From Actinopolymorpha singaporensis (GTDB taxonomy: Bacteria; Actinomycetota; Actinomycetes; Propionibacteriales; Actinopolymorphaceae), in NCBI RefSeq assembly GCF_900104745.1, contig NZ_LT629732.1, positions 5,629,981 through 5,693,980 on the forward strand: a DNA stretch of 64,000 nt, given 5' to 3'. Under the pieces are notes generated by a model. The model had not been told where the DNA came from, ran no database searches, and worked only from the letters and a program-made list of their open reading frames with translations. Positions 25,651-34,046 of this stretch are shown one piece after another. The number at the start of each line of letters is the position of its first letter. Position 1 is the first letter of the stretch. Made by a program: the position numbers and the translations under genes.

Positions 25651-25675
25651 GCACGTCGCTGCTCGGGCGGGCCGG

Positions 25676-25725
25676 GAAGTGTGGAGGCTTACGGGGGCTG
25701 TGACACCCTTAAGTCTCCACACTTC
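25676..25725 (+). terminator. Hairpin after the second aminotransferase gene
   Basis: GAAGTGTGGAG (25676-25686) pairs perfectly with CTCCACACTTC (25715-25725). The stem extends inward by five more pairs, including one G-U, to about 16 bp. It begins 26 nt after the stop codon. There is no T-tract, so it is either a T-less actinobacterial terminator or an mRNA 3'-end stabiliser. Confidence 0.6.
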
Positions 25726-25781
25726 GGCAAGAACGGCGCGTGGATCGGGCATCGTCCGTCGGACAGGGCCTAGGCTCGTAG

Positions 25782-25834
25782 AAGACAGTAGGGCCGCCGA
25801 CCTCCGCGGGGTGGGTCGGCAGCCCTACTGTCTT
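25782..25834. terminator. Bidirectional intrinsic terminator
   Basis: AAGACAGTAGGGC plus CGCCGACC (from 25782) pairs with GGTCGGC plus AGCCCTACTGTCTT (to 25834), giving a stem of about 20 bp with a single C-A mismatch. On the plus strand it ends in TCTTTT, and on the minus strand in TCTTCT. It lies between two convergent transcription units. Its 3' arm is the unit of the tandem array that follows. Confidence 0.85.
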
Positions 25835-26012
25835 TTCGAGCGCTGGTGAGCCAACTGCGGTCGGCAGCCCTACTGTCTTTTCGAGCGCTGGTGGGCCAAC
25901 TGCGGTCGGCAGCCCTACTGTCTTTTCGAGCGCTGGTAGGCCAACTGCGGTCGGCAGCCCTACTGTCTTTTCGAGCGCTGGTGGGCCAACTGCGGTCGGC
26001 AGCCCTACTGTC
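25816..26012. repeat. 45-bp tandem repeat, five copies, each carrying a terminator arm
   Basis: TCGGCAGCCCTACTGTC occurs at 25816, 25861, 25906, 25951 and 25996. The first four units are full 45-mers, continuing TTTTCGAGCGCTGGTG and CCAACTGCGG, and the fifth is cut after 17 bp. Units differ at about one base. Each contains a complete copy of the terminator's 3' arm with its T-tract on the plus strand. The repeats are directly adjacent, without spacers. Confidence 0.95.
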
Positions 26013-26028
26013 CGTCCGGGTATCGGGG

Positions 26029-27639
26029 TCAGCCGCGGCGGGCGTACCAGTTGAGGTTGGCCACACACAGCAGGCCCGAGCCGAAGCCCGGCTGAACCTG
26101 CCGGTCGTCGTAGATCGCCCGGGCGTTGGTGAACACCCGCTCGTCCCACCACGCCACCGCCATCCAACGAGGCGCCTGGAGGTACTGCCCGGACGCGGCA
26201 AGTCCGCCGCCTCCGTCGACCCGGGTGTACGTGGTGGCGATGCCGTCGGGTGTCGTGGTGGCGAGGTTGCGGGTGTACGTCGCGGCGAAGGCCGCCATGT
26301 CCGCACCGCGGAAGACCACCCCCGACCGGAACGCCCGGACCGCGAAGTCCACCTCGATCGCGCCGTGGCTCACGTCCTCGTACTGCTGGGCGCCGCGGCC
26401 CGCCGACCCGTACGCCGGGGTGTAGATCGACACGTCCGTTGCGGGGCTTCCCGTCTTGGCGTAGCCGTCGTACATCCGGCTCGTGGTCGGCCAGTAGTGC
26501 CAGGTCGCCGCGCCCCTGCTGTCAACCTCGAGTTGCGTGGCGAACATCCGCGCCAGCCGGCTCGCCCGGTCGCGGTAGGTCCGGTCCCGGGTGACCTCGG
26601 CGAGCGCGAGGTAGGTGCGGCCGAGTGCCACGCTCTGGTTGATGGGCTGGATGTTGCCGTCGTACGGGACCGGCATGCCCTTGGGCCACTGGAACCATCC
26701 GGTGCCGTCGGGGCCGTCGCGCCACTCCGCGTCGTGCACCGCGGCGGCGTCGCGTGCCGCCGCGGCGTACTCCTCCGCCTTGCGGGCGTAACGCGGATCG
26801 CGGCACAGGCGTGGGTCGGTGAGCACCGTGGCGGCGAACCAGGCGAACGGATAGCTGATCATCCCGGTGTGCACGGCGAACACGACCGGCGCGGAGGCGA
26901 GCGCGGTGTCGCCCGGCGCCGGCGGGTCGCCCGCCGCGGGCGCGGGCCGCAGGTCGCGGACGGTCACCATGGTCCCGGTGGGGTACGCGTCGTACACCCG
27001 GTCGACCACGTAGTCGGGACCGGCCGGGTCCATGGTCACGTCGGCGAAGGTGTCGGTCCGGCCGTACTGCGCGTTCGTCACCGAGAGGGTGAACCGCCCG
27101 CCCTCGCCCGCCCGCACGGTCGCGGTCGCCCGGTCGGCGTAGGCCAGCGCGCTGCGTACCTCCAGCACCGGCGCGCCGCCGGCGTCGCTCAGCCGGGCGA
27201 TGCCCACGGTGTAGGGATTCGTCGTCCGCCACGCCGGCCGGGATCGTCCGGCGTAGTCGGTGACGCCGCGCTCGCTGTCGCGGTTGGCGAGCACCAGATC
27301 GGCGTTGTGCACGAACCGGTCGAGGTAGTAGGTGTCCCGGTAGGCGTCGTACATGCGCAGGAAGCTCGCCAGCACGTACGACTGGCCCCACGCCAGGCCG
27401 CCGGCCTCGTTCGGCTGGTCCGGCTGCCCGGAGCTCCCGCTCTCGTGGAAGGCACGGTCGAAGGTGTCGTACGTCGCCCGCGTGGTGTAGTCGTACGCCG
27501 AAGGTGTCGCGGCCAGGGCGCGGGGGGTCGGCGTCAGGGCCGGTACGCCGACCGCACCGACTCCCGCCGCGCCGAGCACCATCGCGGAGGTGCCGCACCG
27601 GCGCAGGAAGGCCCGGCGGCCGAGTTGCCCACTGCTCAT
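26029..27639 (-). CDS. Tat-exported protein, probably an alpha/alpha-toroid carbohydrate-active enzyme
   Basis: The 536-residue protein has a twin-arginine signal (LGRRAFLRRCGTSAMVLGAAG) and a signal-peptidase-like ALA site near residue 43. The mature part is rich in helix-forming, aromatic repeats: AWGQSYVLASFLRMYDAYRD, LGRTYLALAEVTRDRTYRDRASRLARMF and YEDVSHGAIEVDFAVRAF. These resemble the (alpha/alpha) barrels of glycosidases, polysaccharide lyases and glucuronyl C5-epimerases. A beta-rich insertion occupies roughly residues 150-260. I cannot name the family. It is probably the last gene of the long minus-strand operon that starts with the transporter lipoprotein, and ends just before the terminator array. 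Confidence 0.65.
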   Translation of the reverse strand: MSSGQLGRRAFLRRCGTSAMVLGAAGVGAVGVPALTPTPRALAATPSAYDYTTRATYDTFDRAFHESGSSGQPDQPNEAGGLAWGQSYVLASFLRMYDAYRDTYYLDRFVHNADLVLANRDSERGVTDYAGRSRPAWRTTNPYTVGIARLSDAGGAPVLEVRSALAYADRATATVRAGEGGRFTLSVTNAQYGRTDTFADVTMDPAGPDYVVDRVYDAYPTGTMVTVRDLRPAPAAGDPPAPGDTALASAPVVFAVHTGMISYPFAWFAATVLTDPRLCRDPRYARKAEEYAAAARDAAAVHDAEWRDGPDGTGWFQWPKGMPVPYDGNIQPINQSVALGRTYLALAEVTRDRTYRDRASRLARMFATQLEVDSRGAATWHYWPTTSRMYDGYAKTGSPATDVSIYTPAYGSAGRGAQQYEDVSHGAIEVDFAVRAFRSGVVFRGADMAAFAATYTRNLATTTPDGIATTYTRVDGGGGLAASGQYLQAPRWMAVAWWDERVFTNARAIYDDRQVQPGFGSGLLCVANLNWYARRG

Positions 27640-27739
27640 GGTTGTCTCCCTCAGTCGGACCGGCCGGAGCGTCCGGCGGTCGGCCGGGCCGGCCGGCGCG
27701 TCCGGCGGCCGGCCGGTGGTCAGCCCGGCCGGCCGGTGG

Positions 27740-29290
27740 TCAGCTGGACCGGCCGGATGTGGTGACGGTGAACACCGACGTCCCGGCCGGAAGGTCGGCG
27801 GCGAGTTCGAGCAGCCGGCGCCCGTGCCGGGTCACCACGGCGCAGGTCGCGTCGCCGGTGAGCACCCGCGGCGTGCCGCCGGTGTCGGCCTCGCGCAGTC
27901 CGGGCACGGCGACCAGCACGCCCGCGCCCTTCACCGCCGCGGTCGCGGTGACCTCGATCCGCAGCTCACCGCTGCCGGCCCCGGGCTCCGCGGCAACGCG
28001 TACGCCGCGCCGGGCGCGTTCCCAGTCGTTGAGCTGTTCGGCGGTCCACCACTGCATGCCGAGCCGCCGGGCCTCCGCGGCCACGTCCCGGCAGGCCTGC
28101 GCGACGTCGGGCTTGGTGTGCAGGTGTGCGGCGTGGAACAGGAAGTGCGCGACACCGTGCAGGTCCAGCGCCTCGGTCAGAATGACGTCCCGGATGGCGG
28201 TGTGCCCGGCCCAGGCGAGGTCCTGGGTGTGCAGGGGAAGCTCGAGGACGTCGATCCGGCGGTTGTGCTCGCGTACGCCCGCGATCGGGAAGCTCAGGTG
28301 GCACGACCCGAACGGGAAGCCGACGTTGCCCTGCTTGCTCGGCCCGCGCGACTCGTCGATCCGGATGCCGATCCGCTCGCACCACAGGAAGAACTCGTCC
28401 CAGCCCTCCCAGCGGGTGTAGTGGTTCTTGTTGGACACGATGTCCTCGCGCCCGGTCATCGCCTGTGCCCAGGCGTACTGCGCACGCAGTTGCGGCCAGC
28501 CCCAGGAGGCGATGTCGGCGTCGCCCATCGCGTTGTAGTGCAGCGCCTGCTCGTGGCCGCGGGCCGCGATCTCGGCGACCACCTCCGGCCGGTAGCCGCC
28601 GGGGAAGCAGTGGCACCAGGTCACGTGCACGCCGGCCTGGTCGAACACCTCCAGCGCGCTCAGCGCCGCCTCGGAGTTGTTGCCGTCGGAGTCGTGGGAC
28701 ATGTGCGCCACCGCGGGCACGCCGGCCGGCCAGTAGTGCAGCCACGGTACGGCGATCCCGGCCGCCTCGGCGGCGTCGAACAGCAGGTGGAGGAAGTCCA
28801 GCCGGAGCCGGTCCGCCCTGGCCCGGTGGAACATCGGCGCGGCGGCCGGCGGCGGGTAGGTGTGGGAGAACGTGCCGCTCAGCTCGGGCTCTCCGGGCGG
28901 CATCGCCCGGTCCTCGTCGTAGGACAGCGCCAGACCGTCGTCGCACTTGAGGATGCCGTCGTCAACCGGGCACGACCCGTCCGGTGCGGGCGGTCCGTCC
29001 TGCTCGACCGGCGTGCCCTGCTGGATGGTGACGATGCGCTCCCACAGGTCGGCCGGGAACGCCGTCTCACCTGCCGGGCTCACGATCCGGCCCTCCGCCG
29101 GATGCACCAGCACGGTGCCGCCCGCGGCCAGCCGGGCGGCCGCCTCGTCCGGGTCGATGACGTCGTACGGCACCCGCAGGTGGTCCAGGACCTCCGTGGA
29201 GTACAACCACCACGCGTTCTCGCTCCGGGCATGCGCGGCGGCCCGAAGCTCCGGGTCGAGCACAACCGCGACGGGACTGGTGCCACTCAC
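27740..29290 (-). CDS. Cytoplasmic polysaccharide-deacetylase-like barrel protein
   Basis: The 516-residue protein has no signal peptide. A central region contains AHMSHDSDGNN, reminiscent of the metal-binding Asp/His motifs of NodB-type deacetylases, followed by ARGHEQALHYNAMGD and later HFLFHAAHLHTKP, an HxxxxxHxH-like cluster. N-terminal residues 1-110 look like a Rossmann-type or GATase-like region, and the C-terminal 100 residues form a beta-sandwich-like tail. The GTG start at 29290 has a GAAGGAGG site. It lies 48 nt after the ABC ATPase gene on the same strand. Deacetylation or hydrolysis of an imported oligosaccharide is inferred, not shown. Confidence 0.55.
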   Translation of the reverse strand: MSGTSPVAVVLDPELRAAAHARSENAWWLYSTEVLDHLRVPYDVIDPDEAAARLAAGGTVLVHPAEGRIVSPAGETAFPADLWERIVTIQQGTPVEQDGPPAPDGSCPVDDGILKCDDGLALSYDEDRAMPPGEPELSGTFSHTYPPPAAAPMFHRARADRLRLDFLHLLFDAAEAAGIAVPWLHYWPAGVPAVAHMSHDSDGNNSEAALSALEVFDQAGVHVTWCHCFPGGYRPEVVAEIAARGHEQALHYNAMGDADIASWGWPQLRAQYAWAQAMTGREDIVSNKNHYTRWEGWDEFFLWCERIGIRIDESRGPSKQGNVGFPFGSCHLSFPIAGVREHNRRIDVLELPLHTQDLAWAGHTAIRDVILTEALDLHGVAHFLFHAAHLHTKPDVAQACRDVAAEARRLGMQWWTAEQLNDWERARRGVRVAAEPGAGSGELRIEVTATAAVKGAGVLVAVPGLREADTGGTPRVLTGDATCAVVTRHGRRLLELAADLPAGTSVFTVTTSGRSS

Positions 29291-29338
29291 GTGACTTCCT
29301 CCTTCGGGCCGGTACGGAGGGACCTCCTCCGGCCGGCG

Positions 29339-30130
29339 TCAGCTGGCCGCGCGCTGTCCGCGGACGGGCAGGACAGCGCCCAGCAGGGCGCGGGTGTAGG
29401 GGTCTTGCGGCGCGCGGAAGAGTTCCTCGGTCGGCGCGAGCTCGACGACGCGACCCTCCCGCATCACCGCGACCCGGTTGGCGAGGCGTTCCACCACGGC
29501 GAGGTTGTGCGAGATGAACAGGCAGGTCAGGCCAAGGCGCTCGCGCAGGTCGTCGAGCAGGTTGAGGATCTGCGCCTGGATGGAGACGTCCAGCGCGGAC
29601 GTGGGTTCGTCGCACACCAGCAACTCGGGTTCGAGTGCCAGAGCGCGGGCGATCGCGATGCGTTGTTGCTGGCCGCCGGAGAACTGCCGGGGATACAGGT
29701 CCGCAAAGCGCGGGTTGACACCCACCAGGTCCAGCAGCTGCTTCGCCCGCTCACGCCGGCTGTCCTTGTCGCCGATGCTGTGCAGCCGCAGCGGCTCGGC
29801 GACGTTGCCGGCCGCGGTGTAGTGCGGGAGCAGCGAACCGTAGGGGTTCTGGAAGACCATCTGCATCCGCCGCCGGACGGTACGCAGCTCCCGGCCGGGC
29901 ACGCCGGCCAGATCGGTGCCGTCGAACAGCACCCGGCCCGACGTCGGCTCCTGCAGCCACATCAGCAGCCTGGCCACGGTGGACTTGCCGCTGCCGCTCT
30001 CCCCTACCAGACCGAGCGTCTCACCGCGTAGGACGTCGAACGTCACGTCGTCGACGGCGACCACGTCACCGGCCGGGGTGGAGAATGTCTTGCCGAGGTT
30101 CTCCGCGCGCACCAGTACGCCCTCAGGCAT
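29339..30130 (-). CDS. Oligopeptide/dipeptide-type ABC transporter ATP-binding protein
   Basis: The 263-residue ATPase has Walker A GESGSGKST near residue 40, a Q-loop MVFQNPYGSL, the signature QFSGGQQQRIAIARAL, Walker B LLVCDEPTSALD and the H-loop ISHNLAVV. It is the OppF/DppF-type second ATPase of the transporter encoded upstream, powering import together with its paralogue. The ATG at 30130 overlaps the stop of the other ATPase by 8 nt. The C-terminal oligopeptide-transporter extension is short here, unlike the usual Cys-bearing tail. Confidence 0.93.
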   Translation of the reverse strand: MPEGVLVRAENLGKTFSTPAGDVVAVDDVTFDVLRGETLGLVGESGSGKSTVARLLMWLQEPTSGRVLFDGTDLAGVPGRELRTVRRRMQMVFQNPYGSLLPHYTAAGNVAEPLRLHSIGDKDSRRERAKQLLDLVGVNPRFADLYPRQFSGGQQQRIAIARALALEPELLVCDEPTSALDVSIQAQILNLLDDLRERLGLTCLFISHNLAVVERLANRVAVMREGRVVELAPTEELFRAPQDPYTRALLGAVLPVRGQRAAS

Positions 30131-31277
30131 CGGGCACCACCTTCCAGCACGCGGCCTCCCGGCCGCCCGTGCCGCCGACACCGATCGGGAGCAGTGGCTG
30201 GTCGGTGAGGCAGCGGGGCGCCTCGGCCAGTCCGCACCGCGGATGGAACGCGCACCCCTGCGGCCGGCGGGCGAGGTCCGGCGGAGCGCCCTGGATCGGT
30301 GCGAGCGCCCGGCCGCGGTCCCCGATCTCCACACACGAGCCGAGCAGGCCGACGGAGTACGGATGCCGCGGCGTGTCCAGCAGCTCCGGCGTGGTCGCCC
30401 GCTCCACCACCCGCCCGGCGTACATCACCACCACGTCGTCGCAGAAGTACCGCGCGACGCCGAGGTCGTGGGTGATCATCACGATGCCGGTGCCGCGGTT
30501 CTTCACCTCCACCAGCAGGTCGAGGATCTGCCGCTGCACGGTCACGTCGACGGCGGTGGTGGGTTCGTCGGCGATCAGCAGGGCCGGCTGGGTGAGCATC
30601 GCCATCGCGATCATCGCCCGCTGGCGCATACCGCCGGACAGCTGGAACGGGTACGTCCTGATCCGGCGTTCGGGCTCGGGGATGCCGACGTCACCGAGCG
30701 CCCGCACCGCCCGGTCGCGGGCCTCGGCCTTGCCGCAGATCCCGTGCCAGAGCAGGTGTTCGGTCAACTGGCGTTCGAGGGTGAGGGTGGGGTTCATCGC
30801 CTCCATGGCGTTCTGGAAGACCATGCCGATGTCCCGCCCGCGTACCCTCCGCATCTCGCGTTCACCAAGGCGCAGCAGGTCGCGCGGGCCGGCGGCACCC
30901 CGGTCGCGGCGGCCGCGACCGCCCGGCCGTTCGCCCCTGCCCGCGTGCGGGTCGCCGTCCCGGTTTCCGGCGGCGTGGTTGAACCACACCTGCCCGCCGG
31001 CGATTCGCGCGTTGCGCGGCAACAGCCGCAGCAGGCTGCGGGCGGTCACCGTCTTGCCGCTGCCGCTCTCCCCCACGACGGCCAGCGCCCGGCCGGCGTG
31101 CAGGTCGAAACTCACGCCGTCCACCGCGCGCAAGGTCTCCTTGCCCCGGCGGAAGTGGACGTGCAGGTCGCGGACCGACAGCAGCGGCGCGTCCGGGCCG
31201 GAGCCGGGACCGGAGCGGGCGTCGTGTTCGGAGCGGCCTCGGCGGTCGTCCGCACGGTCCCGGGTCGGGGTGGTCAT
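30123..31277 (-). CDS. Oligopeptide/dipeptide-type ABC transporter ATP-binding protein
   Basis: The 384-residue ATPase has Walker A GESGSGKTVT, signature QLSGGMRQRAMIAMAM, Walker B LLIADEPTTAVD and the family C-terminal extension with CAFHPRCGLAEAPRC, whose cysteines bind an Fe-S cluster in OppD-type proteins. Between Walker A and the Q-loop it carries a Gly/Arg-rich insertion of about 40 residues (roughly 90-135) not seen in typical OppD. Start and stop both overlap neighbouring genes (ATGA with the permease at 31274; 8 nt with the second ATPase). Confidence 0.93.
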   Translation of the reverse strand: MTTPTRDRADDRRGRSEHDARSGPGSGPDAPLLSVRDLHVHFRRGKETLRAVDGVSFDLHAGRALAVVGESGSGKTVTARSLLRLLPRNARIAGGQVWFNHAAGNRDGDPHAGRGERPGGRGRRDRGAAGPRDLLRLGEREMRRVRGRDIGMVFQNAMEAMNPTLTLERQLTEHLLWHGICGKAEARDRAVRALGDVGIPEPERRIRTYPFQLSGGMRQRAMIAMAMLTQPALLIADEPTTAVDVTVQRQILDLLVEVKNRGTGIVMITHDLGVARYFCDDVVVMYAGRVVERATTPELLDTPRHPYSVGLLGSCVEIGDRGRALAPIQGAPPDLARRPQGCAFHPRCGLAEAPRCLTDQPLLPIGVGGTGGREAACWKVVPDA

Positions 31278-32197
31278 CGTTGCTCCGCCGTCGGGTCGAA
31301 GGCGTCCCGCAGCCCGTCGCCCACCCAGGTGAACGCCAGCAGCGTCAACGCGAACAGGGTTGCCGGAAAGACCATCACGTGCGGTGCGGCCAGCAGGTAG
31401 CGCATCCCGTCGGTGATCATCGCGCCCCACGAGGGCGTCGGTGGCTGGACGCCGAGTCCGAGCAGGGCCAGGCCCGCCTCGGCCGAGATCGCCGCCGGGA
31501 TGGCGAAGCTGGTGGTGACCAGGATGGGCCCGATCGCGTTCGGCAGGATGTACTTCACCGCGATCGTGGTGCCGCGTGCCCCCATCGCCTTGGCGGCCTC
31601 GACGTACTCCCGCTGTTTCAGCGTCAGCACCTGCGCCCGGACCAGCCGGGCCTGGGTCACCCACGAGGCGATGCCGATGGCCAGGATCAGCGCGAACAGG
31701 CTGCGGCCCAGCACGGTCACCAGCACCACTGCGAAAAGGTAGCTGGGGAACGCGTACATCACGTCGGTGAGGCCCATCAGCCCCTGCTCGACCCGGCCGC
31801 CGCGGTACCCCGCGACCAGGCCGACGAGCAGCGCGAGCACGAGCGCGGTGAGCTCCGCGCCGAACGCCACGAACAGCGCCGTGCGCAGGCCGTAGACCAG
31901 GCGGCCGGCGATGTCGCGGCCGAGCAGGTCGGTGCCCAGCGGGTGGCCGGGCGCGCCGATCGGCGCCAGCCGTGCGGTGTAGTCGACCTCGGCGTAGTGG
32001 TGCGGCGCGACCAGTGGTGCGGCCAGCGCCGCCAGGATCAGCAGCGCGCAGAACACCAGGCTGCCGAGGGCGAGCCGGTTGGCCCGGAACCGGTCCCACG
32101 CCCGGGCCCACTGACCCCTGGGGCGCTCCTGTTCGATCAGAGTGCTTCCTGCGGTGAGATCCGCTGCGACGCCTTCCGAGAGCGCGATCGTCCCCAC
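31274..32197 (-). CDS. ABC transporter permease, DppC-type
   Basis: The 307-residue inner-membrane permease has an N-terminal membrane anchor (ALGSLVFCALLILAALAAPLV) and the OppC-type motif GTDLLGRDIAGRLVYGLRTAL. Its EAA loop EYVEAAKAMGARGTTIAVKYILPNA contacts the ATPases, and there are about six membrane segments. The GTG at 32197 has a GAAGGGGG site but lies 61 nt inside the upstream permease gene. A start a few codons downstream cannot be excluded. It forms the channel with the DppB-type subunit. Confidence 0.93.
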   Translation of the reverse strand: MGTIALSEGVAADLTAGSTLIEQERPRGQWARAWDRFRANRLALGSLVFCALLILAALAAPLVAPHHYAEVDYTARLAPIGAPGHPLGTDLLGRDIAGRLVYGLRTALFVAFGAELTALVLALLVGLVAGYRGGRVEQGLMGLTDVMYAFPSYLFAVVLVTVLGRSLFALILAIGIASWVTQARLVRAQVLTLKQREYVEAAKAMGARGTTIAVKYILPNAIGPILVTTSFAIPAAISAEAGLALLGLGVQPPTPSWGAMITDGMRYLLAAPHVMVFPATLFALTLLAFTWVGDGLRDAFDPTAEQR

Positions 32198-33156
32198 CCC
32201 CCTTCGGCCCGGATCCGTGGATCGAGTACGCCGTACACCAGGTCGACCAGGAGGTTGGTGACCATCAGGATGACCGCGAAGAACAACGTGCTGCCCATCA
32301 GCAGCGGCATGTCCCGGCTGGCGGCCGCGGTGGCGAAGTAGAGCCCCAGCCCGGGGATGCGGAACAGCGCCTCGATGAACACCGTCCCGGTCATCAGCCC
32401 CGCCAGCAGCGGGCCGACCACCGTCACCAGCGGGATGAGGGAGTTGCGCAGCGCGTGCCGGACGATGACCGTGCGGCGCGGGCCGCCCTTGGCGTACGCC
32501 GCCGTGACGTACTCCTCCCGCAACGTCTCCAGCATGCTCGACCGGACGTAGCGGGCGAGCACCGCGGCCGGCCCGATGGCCAGCGCGAGCACCGGCATGA
32601 TCAGGTTGCGCGGCCCGGTGAACCCGCTGGAGGGCAGCAGGTGCAGCGTGGCCGTGAAGAACAACACGAGGAACGCCGCACTGAGGAAGCCCGGCAGCGC
32701 GTGCCCCAGCGTCACCAGGAACATCGTGCCGTGGTCGGCCGGGGAGTTCTGCCGCAGTGCGGCGAAAACCCCTACCGGCAGGGCGATGAGCAGCGCCAGC
32801 AGCACCGACAGCAAGGCCAGCGTGGCCGACACGGGGAACGCCTTGGCGATGATCTCCTGGACGTCCAGCGTGGGGTACTTGTACGACGGACCGAAGTCCC
32901 AGGTGACCGCGCCCTTCATGAAGATGAGGTACTGCTTCCAGACCGGGACGTCGGCGCCGTAACGCGCCTTGAAGGCGTTCGCGACGTCCTCGGTGCCGGC
33001 CGACCCGATGGTGCTGGCGCCGCTGCTGATCCGCTGGATGTCGGCGAAGTTGCCCGGCGCCAGCTGCAACAGGACGAACGTGATCAGCGACACCGCGACC
33101 AGCGACACCACCAGGCGCAGCAGCCGGCGGCCGAGGTACGCCACGAACCCGAACAC
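32137..33156 (-). CDS. ABC transporter permease, DppB-type
   Basis: The 339-residue permease has the OppB layout. A first membrane segment (LVVSLVAVSLITFVLLQLAPG) is followed by a long extracytoplasmic loop (residues 35-100) and five more segments, with the EAA loop EYVTAAYAKGGPRRTVIVRHALRNS. The GTG at 33156 starts two bases after the oxidoreductase stop; the open frame upstream of it is an overlap shadow. Together with the DppC-type subunit and two ATPases it forms a peptide/nickel-family importer. Here the neighbours suggest an oligosaccharide or sugar derivative as cargo. Confidence 0.92.
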   Translation of the reverse strand: MFGFVAYLGRRLLRLVVSLVAVSLITFVLLQLAPGNFADIQRISSGASTIGSAGTEDVANAFKARYGADVPVWKQYLIFMKGAVTWDFGPSYKYPTLDVQEIIAKAFPVSATLALLSVLLALLIALPVGVFAALRQNSPADHGTMFLVTLGHALPGFLSAAFLVLFFTATLHLLPSSGFTGPRNLIMPVLALAIGPAAVLARYVRSSMLETLREEYVTAAYAKGGPRRTVIVRHALRNSLIPLVTVVGPLLAGLMTGTVFIEALFRIPGLGLYFATAAASRDMPLLMGSTLFFAVILMVTNLLVDLVYGVLDPRIRAEGGWGRSRSRKASQRISPQEAL

Positions 33157-33158
33157 GC

Positions 33159-34046
33159 TCAGTCCCCGGCGAGGACGGACGCCACGCTGACCCTGGCGCC
33201 GTCGCGTTCGGCCGACAGCACGCCGGCCCGCAGCACCGCGAGGAGCTCGAGGGTCTCCTCCGGCCTGATCGGGGGCGTGCCGGTGCGGGCCATCTCCACC
33301 GCGGCCCGCGCCTGGCCGGCGTAGAACCCGTCGAAGTCGGCGATCCGGACGGCGTGCATGTCCTGCGCGCCGTACATCGTGAGGTGGAAGCGGTACGCCG
33401 CGTCGCGCAACGTCTGCACCACCGCGGTCGGTCCGCCGTCGGCGTAGGACATCACCGCGACGTCCCGGTCGGGCCAGGTGAACCGCTGCACCCACTCCAC
33501 GCCGCCACCGACGGCCGCGTAGAGCTGCTCGACGGCGTGGACGCCGTAGTAGTACCACTCGCCCGGGCCGACGCTCACCACCGACGACAGGGCGCCCAGC
33601 TCGGCGATCCGGTCCTTCTCGGCGGCGAGTTCGACGGCGTACCGCAGCGCCGACGAGCTGGTCACCGGCGTCCCCTTCGCCGTGGCCAGGTCGAACAGCT
33701 CCTTCGCCGCACCGAGGTCGACCGCCATCGGCTTGTCCAGGAAGGCCGGCACGCCTGCCTCCACGAACGGCCGGGCCAGCGGCACGTGGTTGGCACCGCC
33801 GCCGGTGTCGTCGACGACGAGCACCAGGTCGGTGTCGCCGATCCGGTCCGTGGGCTCGGCCACCACCTCGGGGATGTCGTACTTCGCGGCCAGCGTCGGC
33901 GCGTCCGGCTGGTCCGAACGCAGCTCACCGCCCCAGACCCAGGTCACCCGGGCGCCCGGTGCGACCTCGCGCTCGTTCAGCAGCCGCGCGAACGCCCCCG
34001 CATGGGAGGTGTTGACACCGACCAGACCGACTCGCAGTTCACTCAT
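33159..34046 (-). CDS. Gfo/Idh/MocA-family NAD(P)-dependent oxidoreductase
   Basis: The 295-residue protein starts ELRVGLVGVNTSHAGAFARLL, an N-terminal Rossmann strand and loop, and keeps PAFLDKPMAVD, the family EKP-like motif with the catalytic Lys, near residue 110. The middle carries a shortened second domain (GPGEWYYYGVHAVEQL with the likely active-site His). These enzymes oxidise or epimerise sugars and inositols, usually via a keto intermediate. It is placed inside the transporter operon, ATGA-coupled to the lipoprotein gene and 2 nt before the permease. A role in the first step of the imported sugar's catabolism is inferred. Confidence 0.85.
   Translation of the reverse strand: MSELRVGLVGVNTSHAGAFARLLNEREVAPGARVTWVWGGELRSDQPDAPTLAAKYDIPEVVAEPTDRIGDTDLVLVVDDTGGGANHVPLARPFVEAGVPAFLDKPMAVDLGAAKELFDLATAKGTPVTSSSALRYAVELAAEKDRIAELGALSSVVSVGPGEWYYYGVHAVEQLYAAVGGGVEWVQRFTWPDRDVAVMSYADGGPTAVVQTLRDAAYRFHLTMYGAQDMHAVRIADFDGFYAGQARAAVEMARTGTPPIRPEETLELLAVLRAGVLSAERDGARVSVASVLAGD

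Larger units (their letters stand above)
25651..26028. other. 378-bp convergent intergenic region made of hairpins and repeats
   Basis: This region contains no supported gene. It is occupied by the 16-bp-stem hairpin at 25676-25725, the long terminator hairpin at 25782-25834 and the 45-bp tandem array to 26012. Frames open through the array in both directions only because 45 is a multiple of three. Confidence 0.8.

Noticed and set aside
25816-26012. CRISPR-like array of 45-bp repeats
   Set aside because: The units are directly adjacent with no unique spacers and no cas genes nearby; they are copies of a terminator arm.
25709-26167. Minus-strand protein with repeated EKTVGLPTAVG units
   Set aside because: It is open only because the repeat length is a multiple of three; it lies on hairpins and overlaps the end of a real gene.
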